Assembly: GCF_900129855.1 (NCBI RefSeq)
Contig: NZ_LT670819.1
Location: 4,464,001 to 4,528,000, forward strand
Direction of reading: 5' to 3'
DNA: 64,000 nt
Source of the DNA: Streptomyces sp. 3214.6
Lineage (GTDB): Bacteria > Actinomycetota > Actinomycetes > Streptomycetales > Streptomycetaceae
Positions 9,146 through 17,888 of the stretch are shown here, one piece after another. The position numbers were made by a program, and so were the translations under genes. How positions within the stretch are numbered: the first letter of the stretch is position 1; each line of letters begins with the position of its first letter. The notes below the pieces were generated by a model. That model had not been told where the DNA came from. It saw nothing but the letters and a program-made list of their open reading frames with translations, and made no database searches.

Positions 9146-9180
9146 GACCCGGCGGACCCGGTGGACCCGGTGGACCCGGC
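9146..9180. repeat. 9-bp tandem repeat next to the methyltransferase stop
   Basis: Four copies of GGACCCGGT or GGACCCGGC in tandem, ending 14 bp before the methyltransferase stop codon at 9194. Confidence 0.75.
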
Positions 9181-9193
9181 AGAATCCGGTCGG

Positions 9194-10714
9194 TCACTCC
9201 GCCGGTTCGAGGAACCCCTGCTCCACCAGCAGGCGGATCTGGGCCGGAGTGCGGTCCCGCAGCAGCACCGGGTCCTCCCCCACGAGTTGGGCGATGGCGT
9301 CGAGAATCCGGCCGGCGGTCAGCGAACCGTCGCACACGCCCGCGAAGCCGGCGCCGACCGTGTCCACCTTGGTGGCCCGGCGCATGCCGCGGTGCTGGCG
9401 CAGCACGACGTGCTCCGGGTCCTCGGCGCCGGGCAGCCCGACCTGCTCCTGCACGACTTCCGTGACCAGCCGGAAGCGGCCTGCGAGCAGGGCCGCGTCG
9501 TCGTGCGCGCGCAGGTAGTCGAGCCGTTCGAAGTGCGCCACGACCGTGTCACCGAGCGGCTGTTCGACCGGATGCGGCCACTCCTCCACCGTGATCACGG
9601 GCTCCGCGGCCGTCGTCCTGCGCAGCGTGATCCAGCCGAAGCCGACGGCCTTCACCTTGCGCGCCTCGAACTCGTCCAGCCATGCGTCGTAGTGCGCCTG
9701 GTACGCGGCCTCGTCGCCCCGGTGGTCGCCGGCGTCCCTGAGCCAGAGCTCGGCATACTGCGTGATGTCCTGCACCTCGCGCTGCACGATCCATGCGTCG
9801 CACCCGCGCGGCACCCATGACCTGAGCCTGTCCTGCCAGTCCTCCCCTTCCACGTGCTGCCAGTTGGCGAGGAACTGCGCGAACCCGCCGTCGTTCAGCC
9901 GTTCCCCCGCCCCTTGAACGAGCGAGCGGCACAGATCGTCCCCGCCCATCCCGCCGTCCCGGTAGGTCAGGCGGGCGCCGGGCGAGATCACGAAGGGCGG
10001 GTTCGACACGATCAGGTCGTACGTCTCGTCGTCCCGGACCGGCTCGAAGAGCGAGCCCTCGCGCAGATCCGCGGCCGGGGCTGCGGACAGCGCGAGCGTG
10101 AGCGCGGTGATGTGCAGGGCGCGTGGGTTGACATCGGTCGCCGTCACGCGCGTGGCGTGCTGGGCGGCGTGCAGCGCCTGGATGCCGGAACCGGCGCCGA
10201 GGTCGAGGGCAGCGGAGACAGGCGTGCGGACGGTGATGCCGGCGAGGGTCGTCGACGCGCCGCCCACACCAAGGACGACGCCCTCGTCCTTGCTGCCGAT
10301 GCCACCGGCGCCGCCGACCGCGCATCCCAGGTCGGAGACGATGAACCAGTCCTCGCCGGCCGGCCCGCCGTACGGCCGCACGTCCACGGTCGCGGCCACC
10401 TCGTCCTCCCCCGTGGGGAGGAGCCAGCCGCTCTCCACGCACGCGCGTACGGGCAGGAACGCCTCCACGCGCGCGTGCGGCACGGGCTGCTGGAGCAGGA
10501 AGAGGCGGACGAGTGTCTCCAGCGGAGTGTCCCCGCGGGTCGCGCGCAGCGCGGGCACGGTCTCGCTGCGGGCCAGGGCCGCGTAGGCGGGGGCGCCGAG
10601 TAGTTCGAGGAGACCGTCCGCGGTGAAGGAGGCCGCGAGCAGGGCCTCGCGCAGCCGCATGGCGACGTCGGGGCGGTCGACGGAGGGCAGGGAAGACAGG
10701 GTGGCGTTACTCAC
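9194..10714 (-). CDS. Class I SAM-dependent methyltransferase (small-domain/HemK-like)
   Basis: A 506-residue protein. The central Rossmann domain has the SAM loop ALDLGAGSGIQALHAAQH at about residues 165-182, the acidic follow-up TDVNPRAL, and the catalytic NPPF in YDLIVSNPPFVISPG at about residue 240. NPPF/NPPY is shared by methyltransferases acting on planar amide or exocyclic nitrogens (HemK/PrmC, RsmC, TaqI). The first 150 residues and last 170 residues are extra domains seen in actinobacterial homologues. The substrate (glutamine side chain, rRNA or DNA) cannot be deduced. It is a single gene with repeats on its 3' side and the lipoprotein gene about 140 bp upstream of its start. Confidence 0.85.
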   Translation of the reverse strand: MSNATLSSLPSVDRPDVAMRLREALLAASFTADGLLELLGAPAYAALARSETVPALRATRGDTPLETLVRLFLLQQPVPHARVEAFLPVRACVESGWLLPTGEDEVAATVDVRPYGGPAGEDWFIVSDLGCAVGGAGGIGSKDEGVVLGVGGASTTLAGITVRTPVSAALDLGAGSGIQALHAAQHATRVTATDVNPRALHITALTLALSAAPAADLREGSLFEPVRDDETYDLIVSNPPFVISPGARLTYRDGGMGGDDLCRSLVQGAGERLNDGGFAQFLANWQHVEGEDWQDRLRSWVPRGCDAWIVQREVQDITQYAELWLRDAGDHRGDEAAYQAHYDAWLDEFEARKVKAVGFGWITLRRTTAAEPVITVEEWPHPVEQPLGDTVVAHFERLDYLRAHDDAALLAGRFRLVTEVVQEQVGLPGAEDPEHVVLRQHRGMRRATKVDTVGAGFAGVCDGSLTAGRILDAIAQLVGEDPVLLRDRTPAQIRLLVEQGFLEPAE

Positions 10715-10792
10715 GCCCCCATTGTCTCCCGGCCCCCCTCACCCGTCCGGACGCCGGCCCCTGTCGTCGGGGCGTGGCCTCAGATCGTCATG

Positions 10793-10865
10793 GCGTCTCA
10801 GCTCGTCGTTGCGTCTCAGCTTGTCCGTTGCGTCTCAGCTTGTCGTCGCGTCTCAGCTTGTCGTG
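10793..10865. repeat. 18-19 bp tandem repeat spanning the lipoprotein stop codon
   Basis: Four units (10793-10810, 10811-10829, 10830-10847, 10848-10865) share GCGTCTCAGCTTGTC; a fifth degenerate unit lies at 10776-10792. The stop codon of the lipoprotein gene is inside the last unit, so each unit carries a TGA on the minus strand. Confidence 0.9.
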
Positions 10866-11434
10866 GCGCGGGCCGAGGCGGAGGTGGCCACCTTCTTGCA
10901 GCTGTCCTGCTTGGCCATGGCGTCCTTGACGTCGCCCTGCTCGAGGTTCTTCAGCGCAGTGTTTCCGCTCTTGCTGAGCTTGCCGAGGTCGGTGGCGATG
11001 TCCTGCAGGCCGTCGGCGAACTTCCCCTGGTCCTTCGTGTCCAACGCGTCGACCTGCTTCTTCAGGGCGGCGTAGGAGGTCGAGAGGGTGGTGAGCGCCG
11101 AGACGGCGTCCTTCTGCTTCTTCTCGCCCTCGTCGACGCCGGGCGGTGCCCCGGCCTTCTGGACGGCCTGGGCGAGCGCGCTGTAGGCGTCGGACATGTC
11201 CTGGAAGGCCTGCGAGTCGGTCTTCTGGACGTTCGCCGGGGCGTTGTTGTCCGTGGCGGCCTGCTTGATCGCGGCGTTCGCCGCGTCGACCTTCGCGTCC
11301 TGCGCGGGGAGCGCGTCGCAGACCTGCTTGGCCCAGGCGTCGAGCTCCTTGTTTCCGTCGTCACTGCTGCATCCGGACAGCGCCAGTACCAGTACCGCAC
11401 CGCCGGACAGTGCGGCCGCGAGCTTCTTGTTCAC
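10853..11434 (-). CDS. Small lipoprotein, helical, unknown function
   Basis: A 193-residue protein with a type II signal: basic start MNKKL, hydrophobic AAALSGGAVLVLALSGC and lipobox ALSGC at about residues 17-21, then a Ser/Asp linker. The mature part is predicted entirely alpha-helical (Ala/Lys/Asp-rich, with LDAWAKQVCDALPAQDAKVD and a later SCKKVATS cysteine), so it is probably a periplasmic-face helical bundle. I choose the GTG at 11434 because AAGGGACC lies 6-9 nt upstream; an ATG at 11452 precedes that ribosome site. Transcribed alone, downstream of hppA's terminator. No enzymatic motif is visible. Confidence 0.82.
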   Translation of the reverse strand: MNKKLAAALSGGAVLVLALSGCSSDDGNKELDAWAKQVCDALPAQDAKVDAANAAIKQAATDNNAPANVQKTDSQAFQDMSDAYSALAQAVQKAGAPPGVDEGEKKQKDAVSALTTLSTSYAALKKQVDALDTKDQGKFADGLQDIATDLGKLSKSGNTALKNLEQGDVKDAMAKQDSCKKVATSASARATTS

Positions 11435-11580
11435 CGGATTGGTCCCTTCCATGGCCCTCGGCCCCGGAACATACACGCCAACCGGGCGACACCCCCAGGA
11501 CGAATGTCCTCTATGCAGCCTTTTGAAGCCATTTGCACCAAGAGAGAGAAGGCTCACGACACGGGCACACAAGCGACACA

Positions 11581-11618
11581 GCGGGCGGACGACGCGTCAA
11601 CACGCGCCGTCCGCCCGC
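11581..11618 (-). terminator. Terminator of hppA
   Basis: In minus-strand RNA GCGGGCGGACGGCGCG pairs with CGCGTCGTCCGCCCGC around a TGTTGA loop (16 bp, one G-U). It lies 29 bp beyond the hppA stop. Confidence 0.8.
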
Positions 11619-11646
11619 CGTTTGAACTGGGAAGGGGTGAGCGGAT

Positions 11647-14052
11647 CTACGAAACCACCGCCGGATCGGGCGACTTGGACGCCGTTCCCGCGTTGTCTTC
11701 GTCACCTACGGCGATGCCGCGCCGCTTGGACACGTACACCGCGACCACGATGACGGCGAGCGCGAGGACCGCGATCACGATCCGCACGCCGACGCTCTTG
11801 TCGTCGCCGTAGCTGAACTTGATCACCGCGGGCGCGATGAGCAGCGCCACCAGGTTCATGACCTTCAGCAGCGGGTTGATCGCGGGACCGGCGGTGTCCT
11901 TGAACGGGTCGCCGACCGTGTCCCCGATCACCGTGGCCGCATGGGCCTCGCTGCCCTTGCCTCCGTGGTGACCGTCCTCGACGAGTTTCTTGGCGTTGTC
12001 CCACGCGCCGCCGGAGTTCGCGAGGAACACCGCCATCAGCGTGCCCGAGCCGATCGCGCCCGCCAGGAACGCGCCGAGCGCACCGACACCGAGCGTGAAC
12101 CCGATGAAGATCGGCGCCATGACAGCTAGGAGTCCGGGGGTGGCGAGCTCGCGCAGGGCATCCCGGGTACAGATGTCGACGACCTTGCCGTACTCCGGCT
12201 CCTCGCTGTAGTCCATGATCCCGGGGTGCTCGCGGAACTGCCGCCGCACCTCGTACACCACGGAACCCGCCGACCGCGACACCGCGTTGATCGCCAGCCC
12301 CGAGAAGAGGAAGACGACCGCCGCGCCCGCGATGAGGCCGACGAGGTTGTTGGGCTGCGAGATGTCCATCATCAGGCTCATCGGCGCGCCGGCCCCGGAG
12401 AGCTTCTCGCCGACGTCCTGCGCGCCGGTCGTGATCGCGTCCCGGTAAGACCCGAAGAGCGCCGACGCCGCCAGCACGGCGGTGGCGATGGCGATGCCCT
12501 TGGTGATGGCCTTGGTGGTGTTGCCGACGGCGTCGAGGTTGGTGAGCACCTGCGCACCCGCGCCTTCGACGTCGCCGGACATCTCGGCGATGCCTTGTGC
12601 GTTGTCGGAGACCGGCCCGAAGGTGTCCATCGCGACGATCACACCGACCGTGGTGAGCAGACCGGTGCCGGCCAGCGCCACCGCGAACAGCGCGAGCATG
12701 ATCGACGTACCGCCGAGCAGAAACGCACCGTACACGCCCAGCCCGATCAACAGGGCGGTGTAGACGGCCGATTCGAGCCCGACGGAGATCCCGGCGAGGA
12801 CTACGGTGGCGGGGCCGGTCAGCGACGACTTGCCGATGTCGCGCACCGGGCGGCGGGTGGTCTCGGTGAAGTAGCCGGTCAACTGCTGGATGACGGCGGC
12901 CAGGAGGATGCCGATCGCGACCGCGACGAGGGCGAGGACGCGCGGGTCGCCGCTCTTGCCCTGGATCGCGGCGTCGGTGACACCGTCGAGGTCGGCGTAC
13001 TTGCCGGGCAGGTAGACGAAGACCGCGACGGCCACCAGCACCAGCGAGATCACCGCGGAGATGAAGAAGCCCCGGTTGATCGCGGACATGCCGCTGCGGT
13101 CGGCGCGACGCGGGGCTACCGCGAAGATGCCGACCATGGCGGTGAGCACGCCGATCGCGGGCACGAGCAGCGGGAAGGCAAGCCCGGCGTCCCCGAAGGC
13201 CACCTTGCCGAGGATCAGCGCGGCGACCAGGGTCACGGCGTACGACTCGAAGAGGTCGGCCGCCATGCCCGCGCAGTCGCCGACGTTGTCGCCCACATTG
13301 TCGGCGATGGTCGCGGCATTGCGCGGGTCGTCCTCCGGAATGCCCTGCTCGACCTTGCCGACCAGGTCGGCGCCGACGTCGGCGGCCTTGGTGAAGATGC
13401 CGCCGCCGACCCTCATGAACATGGCGATGAGGGCCGCACCGAGTCCGAAGCCCTCCAGCACCTTCGGCGCGTCGGCCGCGTACACCAGCACCACGCAGGC
13501 GGCGCCGAGCAGACCGAGCCCCACCGTGAACATGCCGACGACGCCGCCCGTACGGAATGCGATCTTCATTGCCTTGTGCGAGACGGTGGTGAGATCCTTT
13601 TCGGGTTCTCCTTCTGCCGGCGTCGCTTCTCGGGCCGCCGCGGCGACGCGCACATTACTGCGCACGGCGAGCCACATGCCGATATAACCGGTGGCCGCGG
13701 AGAACGCCGCGCCGATCAGGAAGAAGATCGATCGTCCGGCGCGCTGTTTCCAGTCGTCCGCGGGCAGAAGCATGAGCAGGAAGAACACCACGACGGCGAA
13801 AACGCCGAGTGTGCGCAACTGCCTGGCCAGATAGGCGTTGGCGCCTTCCTGGACCGCCGCCGCGATCTTCTTCATGCTGTCGGTGCCCTCGCCGGCCGCG
13901 AGCACTTGACGCAGTAGCACGCCCGCGACCACGAGCGCAGCCAGCGCCACGACCGCGATGACCACCACGAGCAGGCGGTTGCCGTCGGTCAGCACGGCGG
14001 CTGCGAGGGTTGTGGGGTGGTCCAACCGCTGAGGGGTAGAAAGCCCCGCCAT
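11647..14052 (-). CDS. hppA: Membrane proton-pumping pyrophosphatase
   Basis: Hydrolyses PPi to pump H+ across the cytoplasmic membrane. The 801-residue, roughly 16-helix protein carries the family PPi/Mg site DVGADLVGKVEQGIPEDD, the acidic signature ADNVGDNVGDCAGMAADLF, EYGKVVDICTRDALRE, and the C-terminal EAHAATVIGDTVGDPFKDT. The selectivity position in GNTTKAITKG is Lys514; Lys here (rather than Ala) marks the potassium-independent H+-PPase class. The start ATG at 14052 has AAGGAGGACGA just upstream. The gene stands alone, with a terminator downstream and a 350-bp upstream region holding direct and inverted repeats. Confidence 0.96.
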   Translation of the reverse strand: MAGLSTPQRLDHPTTLAAAVLTDGNRLLVVVIAVVALAALVVAGVLLRQVLAAGEGTDSMKKIAAAVQEGANAYLARQLRTLGVFAVVVFFLLMLLPADDWKQRAGRSIFFLIGAAFSAATGYIGMWLAVRSNVRVAAAAREATPAEGEPEKDLTTVSHKAMKIAFRTGGVVGMFTVGLGLLGAACVVLVYAADAPKVLEGFGLGAALIAMFMRVGGGIFTKAADVGADLVGKVEQGIPEDDPRNAATIADNVGDNVGDCAGMAADLFESYAVTLVAALILGKVAFGDAGLAFPLLVPAIGVLTAMVGIFAVAPRRADRSGMSAINRGFFISAVISLVLVAVAVFVYLPGKYADLDGVTDAAIQGKSGDPRVLALVAVAIGILLAAVIQQLTGYFTETTRRPVRDIGKSSLTGPATVVLAGISVGLESAVYTALLIGLGVYGAFLLGGTSIMLALFAVALAGTGLLTTVGVIVAMDTFGPVSDNAQGIAEMSGDVEGAGAQVLTNLDAVGNTTKAITKGIAIATAVLAASALFGSYRDAITTGAQDVGEKLSGAGAPMSLMMDISQPNNLVGLIAGAAVVFLFSGLAINAVSRSAGSVVYEVRRQFREHPGIMDYSEEPEYGKVVDICTRDALRELATPGLLAVMAPIFIGFTLGVGALGAFLAGAIGSGTLMAVFLANSGGAWDNAKKLVEDGHHGGKGSEAHAATVIGDTVGDPFKDTAGPAINPLLKVMNLVALLIAPAVIKFSYGDDKSVGVRIVIAVLALAVIVVAVYVSKRRGIAVGDEDNAGTASKSPDPAVVS

Positions 14053-14342
14053 TCGTCCTCCTTGACGCTTGGGCTGAGCTCAAGATGTGGACGGATTGTA
14101 GGTACCGCAACCTGATCAAAACAGTGCGCGGTAAACGGAATTCGCCGTCGCACGCAAAACCCGCACGATCGCGTGCGGTAATGCCTTCAAGGCATTGTCG
14201 TTCGTGAATTGGTTCACGATATTCGTGGCGAAGATTCACTCGTCAAGATTCACTCCGCCAAGATTCACGCACTTCACTCACCGAGATTCCAAGATTAACT
14301 TCACGGAACCACTGTAAGCGCGGTCTTCAAGGTCCGCACATG
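14053..14342. other. hppA upstream region with direct and inverted repeats
   Basis: No gene. AAGATTCAC occurs three times at 14231, 14245 and 14260 (14-15 bp spacing) with weaker relatives near 14284 and 14291. CCGCACG-ATCG-CGTGCGG is a perfect inverted repeat at 14161-14178, followed by AATGCC-TTCAA-GGCATT at 14180-14196. The region is less GC-rich than its surroundings and must hold the hppA promoter and leader. Confidence 0.6.
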
Positions 14343-14373
14343 CCGAAGGGCCCTACGAGGTAGGGCCCTTCGG
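14343..14373 (-). terminator. Terminator of the bldG operon
   Basis: Perfect 14-bp stem CCGAAGGGCCCTAC / GTAGGGCCCTTCGG with a GAG loop, 33 bp past the anti-sigma factor stop codon. Confidence 0.88.
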
Positions 14374-14406
14374 GTGAACCGTTGCGCGTGACTCGGTCGG
14401 CCGGAG

Positions 14407-14841
14407 TCAGGCCAGCGTCGCGGCAGCCGACGCGCTCGGCCAGGTCATGCGGATGAGTCCGCCGTGTTCCCCGGCGGTGACCTCGACGTCGTCGACGAGG
14501 CCGCTGATGACCGCGAGGCCCATCTCGTCCTCCTCGGTCTCCGCGTCGGCCTCCCCGCCGGAGCCGGGCACCCGGTCGCCGGGAGCCGAACGCGGCGCCT
14601 CGTCGCCGACCTCGATGGAGAACTGCTTCTCCTCCTCGATCAGCAGCACCTTCACGGGCGCGGTGATGCCGCCGCTCTGGTGCAGTCCGACGGCACGGGT
14701 GCAGGCCTCGCCGACGGCGAGCCTCACCTCGTCGAGGACGGCCTCGTCCACTCCGGCCCTGCGCGCCACCGCTGCCGCCACCAGTCGGGCGGTCCTGACG
14801 TGCTCGGGCAGCGCGCTGAAGCGGAGTTCAACGGTGGCCAT
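14407..14841 (-). CDS. Anti-sigma factor-type ATP-binding protein, BldG partner
   Basis: A 144-residue HATPase_c_2 protein of the RsbW/SpoIIAB type. The N-box is seen in LDEVRLAVGEACTRAVGLHQ (Glu and Cys around the usual E-x3-N position) and the G2 region in EMGLAVISGLVDDVEV. An acidic insert (SGGEADAETEEDEM) lies before the G2 box. It is the second gene of the bldG operon, 116 bp after bldG. From memory the S. coelicolor orthologue SCO3548 (ApgA) is co-transcribed with bldG and binds BldG. The usual N-box Asn appears replaced (EACTRA), so ATP/kinase competence should be treated as uncertain. Confidence 0.9.
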   Translation of the reverse strand: MATVELRFSALPEHVRTARLVAAAVARRAGVDEAVLDEVRLAVGEACTRAVGLHQSGGITAPVKVLLIEEEKQFSIEVGDEAPRSAPGDRVPGSGGEADAETEEDEMGLAVISGLVDDVEVTAGEHGGLIRMTWPSASAAATLA

Positions 14842-14957
14842 GCGTCCCCCTCGGAACTACGGGCGTGCTGTCGGGGGGCCGGACCACCGAAGCCCGGCCC
14901 CCCATGTTGTTCGACCAGCCGTGCCCGGGCCGCGCTCGGCGGCCCGGGACGGAGTGG

Positions 14958-15299
14958 TCAGTCGGTGGCAGCGACCGCTTCGTCGACCGAGGTGTGAATC
15001 GGGAACACCTTGGTCAGACCAGTGATGCGGAAGATCTTCAAAATACGCTCCTGGTTGCAGACCAGCCGGAGCGAGCCCTCATGGGCACGCACCCGCTTCA
15101 GTCCGCCGACCAGCACGCCGAGCCCGGTGGAGTCGAGGAAGTCCACGCCCTCCATGTCGACGACGAGGTGGAAATTGCCGTCGTTCACCAGCTCGACCAG
15201 CTGCTCGCGCAACTTGGGCGCGGTATATACGTCGATTTCGCCACCGACCTCGACGACCGTACGATCGCCGACGGTACGGGTCGACAGGGACAGGTCCAC
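14958..15299 (-). CDS. bldG: Anti-anti-sigma factor BldG
   Basis: A 113-residue STAS-domain protein that controls aerial mycelium formation and antibiotic production in streptomycetes through partner-switching with anti-sigma factors. The phosphorylation site is Ser57 in GVDFLDSTGLGVLVGGLKR, exactly the position known for BldG. It starts MDLSLSTRTVGDRTVVEVGG. It is the first gene of the operon with the anti-sigma factor and is divergent from the helicase gene with 81 bp between the starts, so both promoters share that space. Confidence 0.97.
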   Translation of the reverse strand: MDLSLSTRTVGDRTVVEVGGEIDVYTAPKLREQLVELVNDGNFHLVVDMEGVDFLDSTGLGVLVGGLKRVRAHEGSLRLVCNQERILKIFRITGLTKVFPIHTSVDEAVAATD

Positions 15300-15380
15300 G
15301 GATCCTCCAGCACCTTGCTATCGAGCGGTCGCCCCTCGGGACACCTGGGCAGGAGCCCCCGGGACGGTACGCCAGCCGCG

Positions 15381-17888
15381 ATGGCATTCAATCACTTACC
15401 GGCAGGCGTGCACGACGCCTTGGCTCCATTGTCCGTCACGCCAGTGACACACTCGGTGCCGATGGCCAAGAATCACCGATCCGATCGAACCTCGCCCGAG
15501 GCCGCGCCGCGCCTGTCTCCGGGCGCGATCCTGGACCGGCTCGCCCCGGGGCCGAACCGGGCGTCGCGCATCACTCATACGGAGCACTTGCCCCCGCGTG
15601 CGGGCCGCCATGCCGTCTGGCCCGACCGGATTCGTTCTGAGGTCATCGCGGCCGTGCAGGCCTGCGGCATCGAACACCCCTGGGCCCACCAGGCCCGCGT
15701 CGCCGAGCACGCCCTGGACGGCGACTCGGTGGTCGTCGCCACGGGCACCGCCTCCGGCAAGTCCCTGGCCTACCTCGTACCGGTCCTCTCGGCCCTCCTG
15801 GACGGCTCCGAGGCCCCGAACGGCCGCGGGGCCACCACGCTCTACCTCGCCCCCACGAAGGCCCTGGCGGCCGATCAGTGCCGCTCTGTGAAGGAACTTT
15901 CACAACCTCTCGGCAACGCCGTACGGCCGGCCGTGTACGACGGCGACACTCCGTTCGAGGAACGGGAGTGGATCCGCCAGTACGCCAACTACGTCCTGAC
16001 CAATCCGGACATGCTGCACCGGGGCATCCTGCCGTCCCACCCCCGCTGGTCCTCCTTCCTGAAGTCTCTGAAGTACGTCGTCATCGACGAGTGCCACACC
16101 TACCGCGGCGTGTTCGGCTCGCACGTCGCCCAGGTGCTTCGCCGACTGCGCCGACTGTGCGCCCGCTACGGCGCCTCGCCGGTCTTCCTGCTGGCCTCCG
16201 CGACGGCCGCCGAGCCCGCGGTGGCCGCCGGCCGGCTCACCGGCCTCCCGGTGGTCGAGGTCGCCGACGACGCCTCACCCCGCGGTGAACTGGTGTTCGC
16301 CCTCTGGGAGCCTCCTCTCACCGAGATGCTGGGCGAGAAGGGCGCGCCCGTCCGGCGTACCGCCACCGCCGAGACCGCCGACCTGCTGACCGACCTCGCC
16401 GTCCAGGGCGTGCGCACCGTCGCCTTCGTCCGCTCCCGGCGCGGCGCCGAGCTGATCTCGGTGATCGCCCAGGAGCGCCTCACAGAGGTCGACCGCTCAC
16501 TCGCCCGGCGTGTCGCGGCATACCGCGGCGGCTACCTCCCCGAGGAGCGGCGCGCCCTGGAGCAGGCCCTGCACTCGGGCGAACTCCTCGGTCTGGCCGC
16601 CACGACCGCCCTGGAACTCGGCATCGACGTCTCCGGTCTGGACGCCGTCCTCATCGCCGGCTACCCGGGCACGCGCGCGTCCCTGTGGCAGCAGGCGGGC
16701 CGGGCCGGCCGCTCCGGGCAGGGGGCGCTGGCGGTGCTGATCGCCCGGGACGACCCCCTGGACACCTTCCTGGTCCACCACCCGGAGGCGCTGTTCGACC
16801 GCCCCGTCGAGTCGACGGTCCTCGACCCCGACAACCCCTACGTCCTCGCCCCGCACCTGTGCGCGGCGGCCGCTGAACTCCCGCTGACCGACGAGGACCT
16901 GCCCCTGTTCGGCCCCGAGACCGAGGCGCTGCTGCCGCAGCTGGAGGCCACGAAGCTGCTGCGCCGCCGCACCAGGGCCTGGCACTGGACGCGCCGGGAA
17001 CGGGCGGCCGACCTGGCGGACATCCGCGGCGAGGGCGGCCGACCGGTCCAGGTCGTCGAGTCCGGCACGGGCCGACTGCTCGGCACGGTCGACGCGGGCG
17101 CCTCCCACACGACCGTCCACGAGGGCGCGGTCCACCTCCACCAGGGCCGCACGTACCTCGTGCGTTCCCTGGACCTGGAGGACTCCGTCGCCCTGGTCGA
17201 GGAGGCCAACCCGTCGTACTCGACGGTCGCCCGCGACACGACGTCGATCTCCGTCCTGGAGACGGACCTCGAAATCCCCTGGGGCCAGGGCCGGTTGTGC
17301 TACGGCTCGGTCGAAGTCACCAACCAGGTCGTCTCCTTCCTGCGTCGACGTGTCATCACCGGTGAAGTCCTGGGCGAGTCGAAGCTCGACCTCCCTCCTC
17401 GTACGTTGCGCACCCGCGCGGTGTGGTGGACGGTCACCGAGGACCAGTTGGACGCCGCCCGGATCAACCCCGAGATCCTCGGCGGGGCCCTGCACGCCGC
17501 CGAACACGCCTCGATCGGCATGCTGCCCCTGTTCGCGACCTGCGACCGCTGGGACATCGGCGGCGTGTCGGTCCCGCTTCACCCCGACACGCTGCTGCCG
17601 ACGGTCTTCGTCTATGACGGCCATCCCGGCGGCGCGGGCTTCGCGGAGCGCGCCTTCCACACCGCCCGCGCCTGGCTGACCGCCACCCGTCAGGCCATCG
17701 CCTCCTGCGAGTGCGACGCCGGCTGCCCGTCCTGCATCCAGTCCCCCAAGTGTGGCAACGGCAACGACCCGCTGCACAAAAAGGGAGCCGTACGCCTGCT
17801 CACGGAACTGCTGCGGGAGGCTCCCGAGGAGAAGGCCGAGACGGGGGAACATGAGGCGAAAGGGACACGGGGGACCCGGGAGCCGTAG
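15381..17888 (+). CDS. DEAD/DEAH-box helicase of the YprA/MrfA family
   Basis: An 835-residue superfamily 2 helicase. Motif I is ATGTASGKS at about residue 130, the Walker B box is VVIDECHTYRGVFGSH, motif III is LASATAAEP, and motif VI is QQAGRAGRSGQGALAV. The C-terminal third is the DUF1998/MZB region with a four-cysteine zinc site, CECDAGCPSCIQSPKCGNGN. In Bacillus the family member MrfA repairs mitomycin C damage in a UvrABC-independent pathway, so a DNA-repair role is likely. The ATG at 15381 (MAFNHLPAG) is favoured because the 81-bp bldG-helicase gap then holds both promoters. An open frame runs further upstream through bldG but is only its shadow. The 3' end overlaps the convergent TadG-like gene by 89 bp. 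Confidence 0.92.
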   Translation: MAFNHLPAGVHDALAPLSVTPVTHSVPMAKNHRSDRTSPEAAPRLSPGAILDRLAPGPNRASRITHTEHLPPRAGRHAVWPDRIRSEVIAAVQACGIEHPWAHQARVAEHALDGDSVVVATGTASGKSLAYLVPVLSALLDGSEAPNGRGATTLYLAPTKALAADQCRSVKELSQPLGNAVRPAVYDGDTPFEEREWIRQYANYVLTNPDMLHRGILPSHPRWSSFLKSLKYVVIDECHTYRGVFGSHVAQVLRRLRRLCARYGASPVFLLASATAAEPAVAAGRLTGLPVVEVADDASPRGELVFALWEPPLTEMLGEKGAPVRRTATAETADLLTDLAVQGVRTVAFVRSRRGAELISVIAQERLTEVDRSLARRVAAYRGGYLPEERRALEQALHSGELLGLAATTALELGIDVSGLDAVLIAGYPGTRASLWQQAGRAGRSGQGALAVLIARDDPLDTFLVHHPEALFDRPVESTVLDPDNPYVLAPHLCAAAAELPLTDEDLPLFGPETEALLPQLEATKLLRRRTRAWHWTRRERAADLADIRGEGGRPVQVVESGTGRLLGTVDAGASHTTVHEGAVHLHQGRTYLVRSLDLEDSVALVEEANPSYSTVARDTTSISVLETDLEIPWGQGRLCYGSVEVTNQVVSFLRRRVITGEVLGESKLDLPPRTLRTRAVWWTVTEDQLDAARINPEILGGALHAAEHASIGMLPLFATCDRWDIGGVSVPLHPDTLLPTVFVYDGHPGGAGFAERAFHTARAWLTATRQAIASCECDAGCPSCIQSPKCGNGNDPLHKKGAVRLLTELLREAPEEKAETGEHEAKGTRGTREP

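Noticed and set aside
12226..13917. 563-codon plus-strand frame
   Set aside because: Antisense to hppA with His/Asp/Arg-rich shadow composition.
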